Assembly: GCA_020726505.1 (NCBI GenBank)
Contig: JAHLEZ010000018.1
Span: 744,001 to 808,000 of the forward strand
Source of the DNA: Leptodontidium sp. MPI-SDFR-AT-0119
Lineage: Eukaryota > Ascomycota > Leotiomycetes > Helotiales > Leptodontidiaceae
DNA: 64,000 nucleotides
Reading direction: 5' to 3'
Part shown: one piece after another, positions 32,469 through 42,233 of the stretch
How the letters are laid out: each line of letters begins with the position of its first letter
How positions within the stretch are numbered: the first letter of the stretch is position 1
Notes under the pieces: generated by a model
The model's input: only the letters and a program-made list of their open reading frames with translations
Told to the model about the DNA's origin: nothing
Databases searched by the model: none
Translations under genes and position numbers: made by a program

Positions 32469-33707
32469 TAAAACGGAATGGAATCGATGTATAAAAGCAT
32501 GATTTGGGAGGAGTTGGGTGTACAACACGATCTCATCTCGGATGGAGAGGGCATACGGGAATGTACATAATCGTATTATATGAAAGGATAGGGGTCTACC
32601 ATCACTCGGACCGGATCTGTTGCTGGTAATCAGACTATACACAAGAATGAAGTTCACAAATCCCTCCTCGACACAACTTCCAATTTTCTTTTCCTTTTCT
32701 TTCCGGAGCTGCTTCCACGACATTCATAAGCACTTTGTCAACGGTATTAACCACAAAACTCCTCCGTTCCTAACCTCCTAACCCCGCGCTCAACGGCTTC
32801 GGATTCTCATCATGCATGCATGGCCGGCCATGCCCCCCACACGCATCAATATCCCCCAAGACCTCATTAAACTTCACCCCACCTGTTCTCGACGCACCAA
32901 TCACCAATCACCACATCCAGAACACATCCCCAGCCTCAAGGGTCTTTCACTCTTCAGCCTCAATTGCTCGGTCATCCAAACCAATACGGGCCATCACCAG
33001 GAATACGGCGCATCCGCATTGGCCAGCTCGTTCGATGCATGTCTCGCATCCCAAGTCCCGCAGTCCCGAAACGGAACTTAACTATCACCGCCAGGGCACT
33101 ACCTTACCTATCGTATTCGATTCGATTCGTCCGTCCGTCTCGGTCTTTGGTGCTTGGTAAGGTTAAAATGCGAAATAATTATTGACTGTTGCTCGCTGGA
33201 TTCCGGCCCGGACGTCCTCTCTTCCACGCTTCCTCTCCACTTCTCTCACCTCCTCTCCTTCTCATCTAGACCTCAAGTCCTCTTCCGGCTTGTCATCATG
33301 ACGATAGCTGCCGTTGCGTGTCTATGGTGATTTCTCACCAGTTACTCTCTTTAATTAAGTTTTCCTGTTGTGAGATCGTGGGAAAGAGGCTTTCCTTGCT
33401 GCTAAGGCTGGAGTGAACTCTGTTTTGTTCTGTGCCATTTCCCCGTCAGGCTCCTCTCCATTCACATCTATCTATCTGCGAGACCTCTTCACTGAGGTTA
33501 ACGCTCGCCCTCTCGATCAGCTTCCTCCTACCTGATTTCCATATCCTGGACCATACTCCCAAATACGCAGTCCTATTCCCGCAGCTACAGTAAGTACTCT
33601 ACTCCTTCCAAGCTTCCACCAATTCCACAGACCTCCCTCCATTGCCTGAAATCCAGAACTATCACAAGCTAACATCTCCCAAGCCAGCTGCAAACCACCC
33701 ACCCACA
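32469..33707. other. Intergenic and long 5' leader
   Basis: No gene recognised. 33180-33600 is CT-rich with runs such as CCTCTCCACTTCTCTCACC, typical of a fungal promoter/5' UTR, and GTAAGTAC at 33589 could start a leader intron before the next ATG. Confidence 0.4.
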
Positions 33708-34433
33708 ATGATCCTCCCCCGAACTACCCTCTTCCACACGGGACCACCCTCCACAACCCAACAACCCCCCGCCTCAGCACCCTCCTCCGAATCCTGGTCC
33801 TTCACAACCTCCCTCCCAGTCTCCTACCGCGTAGCCATCTTCCTCGACGCCAGCATCCTTCTCTTCACACTCGCCATCCTAATCGGCGCCGTTCTCTACA
33901 TCCGGAACCGAAGACCTGCTCCCCACAATCTCAATCTCCCTCACAACCACAACCATAATCGAAATGGGGGTCTGGGTCTCAAACCGAGGAGTCGAGCATC
34001 TGGAGGGATATTACGGCATAGTATGGGCAGTGTAGAAGAAGAAGAGACCTTACTCCAAAGCAAAGAAATATATTCCGACGACCGAGCCGTGCCGCAGATG
34101 AGCGAGAGGCTTAGATCTAGATCGAGATCGAAATCGAAATCGAAATCCGTACAGGATGAGGTGGAGGAGGGAGGTGCAGCTGTCGGGGGTAGTGTTAGGG
34201 GAGCTGGGGAGAAGAAGAAGAAGGGACATGTGAGGTGGACGCCTAGTGTGCAGGGTGGAGAAGCGTTTGGGATCTCGGGTGTGGGCAGGAAGGGGAGGGG
34301 GGTTTATGAGAAGAGGTGTAATTGTAGAGGCAGACAGCATCCGGGGTGTTGGCGGTATGAGATGAAGTTTGAGGGTGGGAAGCCTGTGGTGGGGGAGACG
34401 GAGGAGGGGTATGGAAGGGAAAGAGGGAGATGA
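33708..34433 (+). CDS. Single-pass membrane protein of unknown function
   Basis: A 241-residue frame from ATG 33708 (MILPRTTLFHTG); the frame is open 22 codons upstream, but the bases before 33708 look like leader sequence. An N-terminal Pro/Ser/Thr-rich segment is followed by one hydrophobic helix (VAIFLDASILLFTLAILIGA, about residues 45-65), a short basic stop-transfer (IRNRR), then a long hydrophilic, presumably cytoplasmic tail with an Arg-Ser/Lys-Ser repeat (about 143-157) and a KEKKKK-like cluster. A Cys/His pattern CNCRGRQHPGCW lies near the end. No family recognised. Confidence 0.6.
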   Translation: MILPRTTLFHTGPPSTTQQPPASAPSSESWSFTTSLPVSYRVAIFLDASILLFTLAILIGAVLYIRNRRPAPHNLNLPHNHNHNRNGGLGLKPRSRASGGILRHSMGSVEEEETLLQSKEIYSDDRAVPQMSERLRSRSRSKSKSKSVQDEVEEGGAAVGGSVRGAGEKKKKGHVRWTPSVQGGEAFGISGVGRKGRGVYEKRCNCRGRQHPGCWRYEMKFEGGKPVVGETEEGYGRERGR

Positions 34434-35354
34434 TAGATGGTAGATGGCGATGTAATTGAGAATTTTGGTGGAGGGTCTTGATTATTGAGATGAATTGCCA
34501 TGTGAGATTATTCGTGTGTCACTATCTTCCATGCCTAGCTTTTGGATTGCGCTTGCCCCTGTACACGGCTCTCCGGAAGAGGACATTTGACTTTCCACCT
34601 GACCTGTTCTTCCTAAACCAAAACTAGGAGGTCTAACATCATGATTGCTAGCTCCATGATACTTCCAGAACTCATTCTCGGTCTCTCCAACATCGCCTGC
34701 CAGCTATTACCTCAAGATCTCGTCTCAACATCGAATCCCAGGAGCAGGGAAGTGGACGGGCCAAGTTGCAAATCACGTTCTGAACAACCGGTCACGGAGA
34801 GATTATGCTTGAGCTACTACTCCTATTGCTGTTATGCTCCTACTCTCTGGTATCCGAAGGGGTGTAATGAGTAGTAGGTGGACCACAGTTGTCTGGATTG
34901 TCGTGAACCATGATTCATGAAGTAAACAAAGGCTTCGACTGCAGGCGTAACTTTTGAATCTTTATCAAAAAAAGAGGAGCGGACACGTAGAATCTATAAA
35001 AGCTAGACGTGAAAGAGGGCTTACCGTATGAATATGTAAGTGCAAAATGAACTGAACGTCCGCTTCGTCTGTCGTGTACGTGAAAAGACCATCTTTACGA
35101 TTAAGATCCCAACCCAAATTCACAGCGGCTAGAAAGTCATCACAGCATCTCAAAGCCTCAAACAAACGAGTTACTTCTACCCACAATCCCTCGTAAAACT
35201 TCACCTTTCCCCCTCCAAGTTCACCACCCAAAACCCATGCTCCCTCACCGTCCATCGTCCATCTCCCATCCCCGTCCGCATCCAAAAACTCCACCACAAA
35301 TTTCGAAATCACATACCCAAATAAGGCCTTCGAACCACATCAAACCCCAATCCA
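34434..35354. other. Intergenic with one doubtful minus-strand frame
   Basis: Mostly without protein-like frames. The minus-strand frame starting at 35312 (MISKFVVEFLDADGDGRW...LFEALRCCDDFLAAVNLGWD) is open for about 90 codons and then meets a good donor (GTAAGC near 35024), so a small spliced gene is possible. No family and no second exon could be identified. Confidence 0.3.
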
Positions 35355-35505
35355 GCTTGGATAGTGTAACGGTAACACATGCATCACCTGAGCCTCGTTT
35401 GGACTATTGGATTACCAGATGCGCCGCTTTGGAGGCAATTTTGGATAGTTTCAGTAGGAGAGGCATTGGATTTGTAAAATCTGAGTTCGAGTCTCAGTCT
35501 GAGCA
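35355..35505 (+). ncRNA. tRNA-like Pol III unit with long internal insert, copy 1
   Basis: 5' GCTTGGA pairs with 3' TCTGAGC (with G:T pairs) as an acceptor stem followed by A. The D arm is GTGT/ACAC. TAGTGTAACGG (35362-35372) is a perfect A box. CTGAG-TTCGAGT-CTCAG is an intact T arm with B box GTTCGAGTC. A T7 run at 35514-35520 would terminate Pol III. The A and B boxes lie about 120 bp apart, far more than in an ordinary tRNA, and I could not find a perfect anticodon stem. It may be a tRNA with an intron of about 78 nt or a tRNA-derived element. It is related to 46692-46872. Confidence 0.5.
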
Positions 35506-36697
35506 ATTAATAATTTTTTTGCCGGTTTTTCGAATGGCTAGGAATCGGTAATTGTTGGTCCTTTTTTAATGGGTGGTGGTGAGGATATTTTTTGGTGTTT
35601 GTTTTTGTGTTTGTTTTTGTTTTGTTTGGGTCGTGGGATGTTCGGTTGTTTACTTTTGACGGACTTGTTGGGAATTGATTGTACACAGCCTTTCACATGA
35701 GCTTACAGACGCAGTCTTACGCGGTAATCACTGTGAGCTCTATGGAAATCGTTTCACAGTTGTCTGTCAAACAATTTATCAACCCTCAAAAGGTCGATTA
35801 TTTTTTAATTTTTTATATCTACACCAGCCTGCCCTCGCTTAATCACAACATCACATAGCATCTTTGTTCCTCATATCAAATCATAACTCTAGGTGAGCAT
35901 TTTAATTTTTTTCCTTTCTAAAGTTCGCTTGTACTGTTATAGGTTTTTGCACGACGATAAGCTTGAAAGCACAGCCTCTAACGACAACGGGTTTGCAAAC
36001 AGTATCTTTCGGGAACAGCCAGGAGATTCACTGAAAATCTCATTTCTTCGCTCTTCGGTTTTTGCTTCCTTTCTTCAGGCTTAAATTGTTTGAATCAAGC
36101 GATAAAGAAGGTAGGTCCTTAACAATTTGCATTGTGTACTTTGAGGAATATGTCTCAAATTTCAGGAGCCCAAAGAATACCGCCGAAGACTGCTCAAACC
36201 ATCATGCTAAAATCCGAACCTCCTGCAAAGATTCATAGTAAGTTTGACCTCCCTACGCAAATTGATAAATTTTCAGCCCCAGGTTGATATCGGTTAAATT
36301 CACGTTATGGATAATTCTTTAACTATGATACAGCTGCCCCTCGTTTAGTTTGACCGAGTTTGTATCTAGTAGGGAGTGCTACCTCAGGGAGGTTCAAACA
36401 TGATAAGCACATGAGCAGCTGGCTTAGCCATTGTGGGGTAACCTCGTAGCACTGGATACCCGCACTGAGCTGAAGCTGGACTCGGGTTGATCTCTGCCGA
36501 GCTGAGAACCCCGCCCCCGCCTTTCCCCCTTATTCTCTCGCTAACCCACAGAAACATCCATCACAACAACTCAAGTACTGTAGCATAATCGAGTGTACCG
36601 TCTACATACGAAATTTAATCAAACAATCCACTCTTCTACACATCAACTCTATAAACTGTATTCTGTCAAGTCATTCAGGAGCTTGCTGCTCACAATC
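35506..36697. other. Intergenic, possible spliced non-coding RNA or leader
   Basis: Contains several good splice-like signals (TAGGTGAGCA at 35890, TTCAG at about 36165, CATAGTAAGTTT at 36237) and only a very small frame (MSQISGAQRIPPKT, from 36150). It could be a non-coding transcript or the leader of the epimerase gene; I see no protein gene. Confidence 0.3.
35514..35520 (+). terminator. Pol III terminator of the tRNA-like unit
   Basis: Seven consecutive T residues nine bases after the unit's 3' end. Confidence 0.45.
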
Positions 36698-37690
36698 ATG
36701 CTTAAACCCAACATACTCCAGGGAACATTCCGCAAAAGGCATCGCCTCTCAACCCGCTTCTACACCACCACCTCACCGACGACCAGAAAACGAATCGTCA
36801 TAACAGGCGGCTCAGGCAAGGCCGGGCAGTACATAATACCCTACCTCCTAAACCAGGGCCACGAGATCCTAAACCTCGATCTCAACCCCCCACCAAACCC
36901 ACTCGGCGACATCCACACCATCAAAACAGACCTAACAGACAGCGGCCAAGTCTTCAACGCCCTCTCCTCCCACTTCAAACTCACTCAACCCTTCCGCTCA
37001 CCCATCCTCCAACCTCCAGACGCAATCATCCATCTCGCAGGCTACGCACGCAACATGCTCGTCCCCGACAACGAGACATTCCGAGGAAACGCTATCGGGA
37101 CATACAACATCATCGAAGCCGCATGCAAACTCGGGATCCGCAAACTCGTTCTCGCAAGCTCGGTGTGTGTATACGGCGTCACGTACGCAGAAGGCGATAT
37201 CGATTTCCCCTCCTTCCCTATCGATGAGGAGATAGATGCGAACCCCATGGACACTTACTCTCTCTCCAAAGTCACCGGCGAGCGCGTGGCTAGAGGATTC
37301 GCCGCCAGGTTCGGAATAGATGCGTATATCCTCCGCATTGGAGCTCTTATTGCCCCGGAAGATTATCACACCGATACCTTCCGAGGGTATATAGAGCGGC
37401 CTGAGGAGTGGAAGGTGCATGGCTGGTCGTATGTGGATGCGAGGGATTTGGGACAGATGTGTGATCTTTGTGTAAGGAGGGATGGGTTGGGATTTCAGGT
37501 TTTTAATGCCACGAATGATGAGATTACGAATTGGGAGGGGACGGAGGGGTTTTTGAGGAGGGTGGCGCCAAATACGCCGTTTAGGAGGAGGATGGGGGAG
37601 AGGGAGGCGCCGATGTCGAATTGGAAGATCAGGGAGATGCTTGGGTTTAGGGAGGAGCATAATTGGAGGAGGTATTGTAAAGAGGGTTGA
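36698..37690 (+). CDS. NAD-dependent epimerase/dehydratase (extended SDR)
   Basis: A single exon of 330 residues from ATG 36698 (MLKPNILQGTFRKRHRLS); the frame is open 35 codons further upstream. A basic, Ser/Thr-rich N-terminus could be a mitochondrial leader. The Rossmann nucleotide motif reads ITGGSGKAGQYIIPYLLNQG. The dinucleotide-binding strand ends NLDLNPP. AIIHLAGYAR, LVLASSVCVYG and the catalytic YSLSK (Tyr-x3-Lys) follow, all in the order of extended short-chain dehydrogenases of the NAD-dependent epimerase type. The likely reaction is redox or epimerisation of a sugar or related alcohol; the substrate cannot be told. GC-rich third positions differ between the two halves. Confidence 0.82.
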   Translation: MLKPNILQGTFRKRHRLSTRFYTTTSPTTRKRIVITGGSGKAGQYIIPYLLNQGHEILNLDLNPPPNPLGDIHTIKTDLTDSGQVFNALSSHFKLTQPFRSPILQPPDAIIHLAGYARNMLVPDNETFRGNAIGTYNIIEAACKLGIRKLVLASSVCVYGVTYAEGDIDFPSFPIDEEIDANPMDTYSLSKVTGERVARGFAARFGIDAYILRIGALIAPEDYHTDTFRGYIERPEEWKVHGWSYVDARDLGQMCDLCVRRDGLGFQVFNATNDEITNWEGTEGFLRRVAPNTPFRRRMGEREAPMSNWKIREMLGFREEHNWRRYCKEG

Positions 37691-37749
37691 TGTGATGATA
37701 GGTTTTCTCCAGAAAAATCAGAAAATGACTCGCTTAACTACTCTAACCG

Positions 37750-38110
37750 TCAATCTTCCCAAAGTCGTTTACCAACTGGGAGATCTGAAGAGCTTGGCTT
37801 TTTGACAACAGTTGCAAAGCAAGGATGAAGCAGGGCAACAGAGGCAGAGATACGTTTATCGTATTCCCATGCCAGCATCTGACCAATCAGGTGTTCGGAT
37901 GTAGTTGATTCGTGAGAGTTCAGTGCTCCCACTCCTTTGTGGAAATCTGCTTGAACGGGGATGACAGAAACCTGCCATTCTGGAACAAACATTCTGAGAC
38001 CAATAATTCCGCAAGACCAAATATCGAGAGCTGGGCCATGGATCTGATTTGGCATCTCCGGGGCTTGGCATCCACTTGATGGGAAGCTCCTGGTAATATG
38101 TTTGTTGTTC
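37750..38110 (-). pseudogene. Protein kinase C-lobe fragment
   Basis: The minus strand encodes SGCQAPEMPNQIHGPALDIW-SCGIIGL, i.e. the APE and D-x-W-x-x-G motifs of kinase subdomains VIII-IX, then MLAWEYDKRISASVALLHPCF, the subdomain XI pattern. The ATP-binding lobe, HRD and DFG motifs are not found upstream within the next kilobase, where a plus-strand gene begins at 38235. The fragment ends at a stop at 37750, 60 bp after the epimerase stop. A GAG acceptor-like site at about 38091 leaves open a small exon, but I read a truncated copy. Confidence 0.5.
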
Positions 38111-38234
38111 CTTTACGACTCGCCAAGGAAAGTTACCTTGCCAAGGCTACCTTCAATCGCTTATCTAACCCGGTAATCTTGCCCAACACGATCACGCCCC
38201 CCCCCTCCCAACTGTATCGACATTTGCGCACTCT

Positions 38235-39064
38235 ATGCGTTCCACTTCGACCTCCTCGACATCTCCTCTGCTGCATCGCGTCAACAGCTCATCTTTCCCC
38301 CAGCCCGGCCTACCTCCTGTCTCTCCTCCAGCATCTGTCAATGGCGAGGAAACACTGCCTCAACCTGGCTGCGGTTGGGAGTTTGAGATTGTTCCAGAGG
38401 AACATATGCGCCAGAAGGAACATGAGGTTGCCGCTCGTTTTCAACGATATGGGCGTTTTGGGATGCGGTTGGAAGAGGCAAGGTTACCAACACCAGAGCA
38501 TTATCGCACGGCCTATGACGAACTTGTAGAAGCCATCACACCATCACCATCTCCGGAATCTGTGGCGGATTCTACTAGGGATTCCCGAAAGGTGATTGAG
38601 ACCGGGAGAAACCTCAAACGCAAAGGGACCACGAACGCTGGTATGTATCATGCAATACAAGCAAGACTCAGATACCTGGCTGACGATTTCTCTGCATGTA
38701 GTCCACAACTTTTATCATTATAGAAACGAGCGTCGAATATCGAAACAAAAAGAGGACAAGGCAATGTGGCCCGGCGCCGGAAGCAAGCAAATCATTGGGA
38801 AGGATCGCGTCATGGGATGACAACTCGCTCGAAAACGGCGGCTTTGCGAAGGATATGAAAGCGACCTGTACGATAATATCGAACTTTGAGTGGATCATCG
38901 GTCACAAACCAGTCTCAAGCTACATACGCTGCTGCAGCCCCGGAGTTCATACCAACTCTGCCCTCCTGGGCCCAAGTGGTCATGAACGAATACAACAAGG
39001 GATGCATACACATGGGCCAGGATCTACTCTTCCTCAAGAAATGGAGGATGGAATGATGGAATAA
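38235..39064 (+). CDS. Hypothetical protein, two exons
   Basis: Exon 38235-38640 and exon 38724-39064 join through a GT..AG intron (GTATGT...TTATAG) in frame, giving 248 residues. The first half is Ser/Pro-rich and then EFEIVPEEHMRQKEHEVAAR, helical. The junction region is basic (RNLKRKGTT, YRNKKRTRQ). The second exon is less convincing: another frame (EFIPTLPSWAQVVMNEYNKG, about 38940-39010) looks more protein-like, so a further intron or frameshift may be missed. No family recognised. Confidence 0.4.
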
Positions 39065-40163
39065 GTGGTTTTGGATCAACATGGCCGTCTCGACTGCGAG
39101 GAAGCTAGTTGTTGTGATTAGGGGTCAATCGATGTTGTATTGTGGCAACGGATACCTTACATCCTAAAGTAGCAGTCCATGGACGCAGACGGACATAGCG
39201 GCACCACGGGAATTCCAAGCACTTATATCTACATCTTACCTGCGCTCTTCTACATTGAAACCAGTCCTCAGTCTCTAGCTAGTGGCTGGAAACCCTCCGA
39301 TTACCACTTGGAACGAAGAATTTCACCTTCAGTATGGTGCCGGCTTTGATGGGGTTGAGTCAACTGTCATGTTGTCGGGATTGAAAAATATTATATTATT
39401 ATTAATTGTTGCATTCTGATTTTCGAGAGAAGACCTCTTGACGCTTGAAAATACCCAAACTCCGCTTATTTCTTCTTTCTTTCTAACACAGACGGAAATT
39501 CTCACAAATAGCATGATGCTTTCACCATTCGTCTCGGGGCTTCCTCCTTCGTTCGGGCGCTAACGATGTAAGTACCACCTCGGAGGCTACAAAGTTCGGA
39601 GACTATCCGACTCGGAGACTATGAGTTGAAAGGCCCCAATGCCAATCCACTTTGTTTTACTACTGGTAAGTCGATCGAATCAGAAACTTTAATCTAGGAC
39701 ACAGAAGCCGAAGCCAGAAAGTCTAGCCTCCACCACGGGGTTCTAGTTCGCGGGGTCCTGCCCAGCGCCCCTCTCCCAGTCTCCCCGCATACGGAATGTT
39801 TACCGAGGGTGTACCAGTCCTGTCCTGTGTGGACCCTAGTTTTCCACACTTGAATCGTTCAACGACTCAACGTACGATAATCGTGGATGGACCATGCCGT
39901 CTTCTGAATCATGCTCTTATTACCCCGCCTTGATTAACACAATGCTGATTGGTTCTCGGTTGGCGTTATGCCGAGTCTACCTTAGTTTTCCTATTCCTTG
40001 AGATTGGAATGAAATGGGCGTTGCTGACCTTTGTGTTTGATGTCATTCATTGCCATATATATTTATTTCAAAGGGGATATCTCGGATTGCACCTAGGATT
40101 CCTACACTTTCACCACTTTGATTTGTTTTTACTATTGTTCAATTCTCTTTTCGTGAACTCAAC
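39065..40163. other. Intergenic, promoter of the dehydratase gene
   Basis: Short frames only. An AT-rich patch at 39380-39420 and pyrimidine runs at 39760-39800 are the only notable composition changes. Confidence 0.4.
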
Positions 40164-42233
40164 ATGGACAACTCAACCAATGGATCCTCAACATCCCCTC
40201 AACTGGAGGGATATGCAGAGTTTCCTCATTTACCCCACGGTGCTACAATTGATGGTAAACCGGCATTGAATCGCTTTTCGACCTTTATTACACGCGAACA
40301 TGATTTTCCAGCTGCTCAGGTAAGATCACATTCACAGTCGATATTGTTCCTTCTTGGAAACTAGGTAGCTGACGGGTCCTTGAAGGCAATGCTGTACGCA
40401 GCTGGGGTTCCAGATCAGGAAACGATGAGGAACAGTCCTCATGTTGGAGTTGCGTCGGTATGGTGGGAGGGGAACCCGTGCAAGTAAGACCACACTTCAA
40501 ATTACATTTACAGCTTCAGGCTTATTATAAAATGCTAATTGAAGAATAGTATGCATCGTAAGTGATGAAAATGAAAAGTTGTCACCCCCACTTTACTCAT
40601 TTCTGTAACCAGTACTCGACCTCGGGAAAGCCATCAAAGAATCAGTACAGAAAGAAGGCTTTCTAGGCTGGCAATACAACACGATCGGCGTCTCGGACGC
40701 AATAACAATGGGAAATGAAGGTACGACTCTTCCTCTTGTTTCAAATCCCAATACAGTACACCTGACCATTTCATCCCAGGCATGCGATTCTCGCTTCAAT
40801 CTCGCGAGATAATAGCAGACAGCATCGAGACCGTAACATGCGCCCAACACCACGACGCCTGCATCGCCATCCCAGGATGCGACAAGAACATGCCGGGGTG
40901 CGTGATGGGCATCGCACGCCACAACCGGCCCTCCATCGTAGTCTACGGCGGCACACTCAAAAGCGGATTCAGCAAAACCCTCGGTAGGGCAGTGGATATC
41001 AACACCTGCCAAGAAGTGCACGGCGCTTTCCTGTTCGACACGCTGAAGTACTGGAGTAAGGTTGATAAATCCGCTACGCCGGAGGATATCATGTGTGATG
41101 TTGAGAGGAACTCGGTTGTTGGACCTGGTGCTTGTGGAGGTATGTATACGGCCAATACACTCGCGACAATCATCGAGACACTCGGTCTCTCGCTCCCTGG
41201 TTCATCAAGCACACCTGCATCATCGCCGTCGAAAATGAGGGAATGTGCTCGAGTAGGTGCCGCGATTCGAGTCTGTATGGAGAAAGATATCAAGCCCCGG
41301 GATCTCTTGACCAAGAAATCGTTCGAGAATGCCCTGGTGATGATAATGGCCATCGGGGGCTCCACGAACAGCGTCCTGCACAGTCTAGCCATGGCAAGAA
41401 GTGCAGATGTGGAATTGACACTCGATGATTTCCAGCGCGTCTCAAACAAAATCCCGTTCATTGCCAATCTGGCGCCGAGCGGGAAATATAGCATGGCTGA
41501 CCTCTACGAGATCGGCGGCATCCCATCGGTCATGAAATTGCTCATTGCAGGGAAGTTGTTGGATGGAAGTGCTATGACGGTCACGGGGAAAACACTCGCT
41601 GAGAATGTCGAGTCATGGCCGTCGCTGCCGCAAGGCCAGGAGATTATCCGCTCCCTTGATAATCCTATCAAGGCGAGTGGCCATCTGGAGATCTTGCGTG
41701 GGAACATCGCGCCTGGAGGCGCGGTTGCGAAGATTACGGGGAAAGAAGGGTTGAGATTCACGGGCAAAGCGAGGGTGTTCAATAAGGAGATTGAACTCAC
41801 CAAAGCGCTTAACCAGGGGAAGATATCTCGCGGCGAGAATATTGTTCTGGTCGTGCGGTATGAGGGACCGAAAGGTGGACCGGGTATGCCTGAGCAATTG
41901 AGAGCTTCTGCAGCTCTTATGGGTGCTGAATTCACTAATGTGGCCCTCATTACGGATGGGAGGTATTCTGGAGCGTCTCATGGCTTGATCGTGGGACATA
42001 TTGTTCCCGAGGCTGCGGTTGGTGGACCGATTGCGATTATTCGGGATGATGATATTATTGATATTAATGCCGAGACGAATGAGTTGAAGATGCCGTTTGT
42101 TAGCGATGAGGAGATTAAAGAGAGGTTGAAGGATTGGAAGTTGCCTCCTCAGAAGATCACCAGGGGTGTTTTGGGGAAGTATGCGCGTTTGGTTGGGAAT
42201 GCTTCGGAGGGGGCTGTGACGGATATTTTTTGA
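40164..42233 (+). CDS. Dihydroxy-acid dehydratase (IlvD/Edd family)
   Basis: Five exons (40164-40319, 40386-40483, 40550-40557, 40613-40720, 40780-42233) encode 607 residues. The third exon is only 8 nt and completes the N-P-C-N-M-H-L motif. The three iron-sulphur cysteines are visible in NPCNMHLLDLGKAI, GCDKNMPGC and GPGACGGMYTANTL. IGGSTNSVLH, KGGPGMPE and TDGRYSGASHG are the usual active-site and substrate segments. The enzyme dehydrates 2,3-dihydroxy acids to 2-keto acids in valine and isoleucine synthesis, in mitochondria in fungi. The N-terminus (MDNSTNGSSTSPQLEGYAEF) is acidic and lacks a normal presequence, so this may be a cytosolic paralogue. Confidence 0.88.

Noticed and set aside
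36998..37660. 220-codon minus-strand frame
   Set aside because: Antisense of the epimerase gene; composition follows codon bias of the real gene and no motifs are seen.
40943..41950. Long minus-strand frames
   Set aside because: Antisense shadows of the dihydroxy-acid dehydratase.
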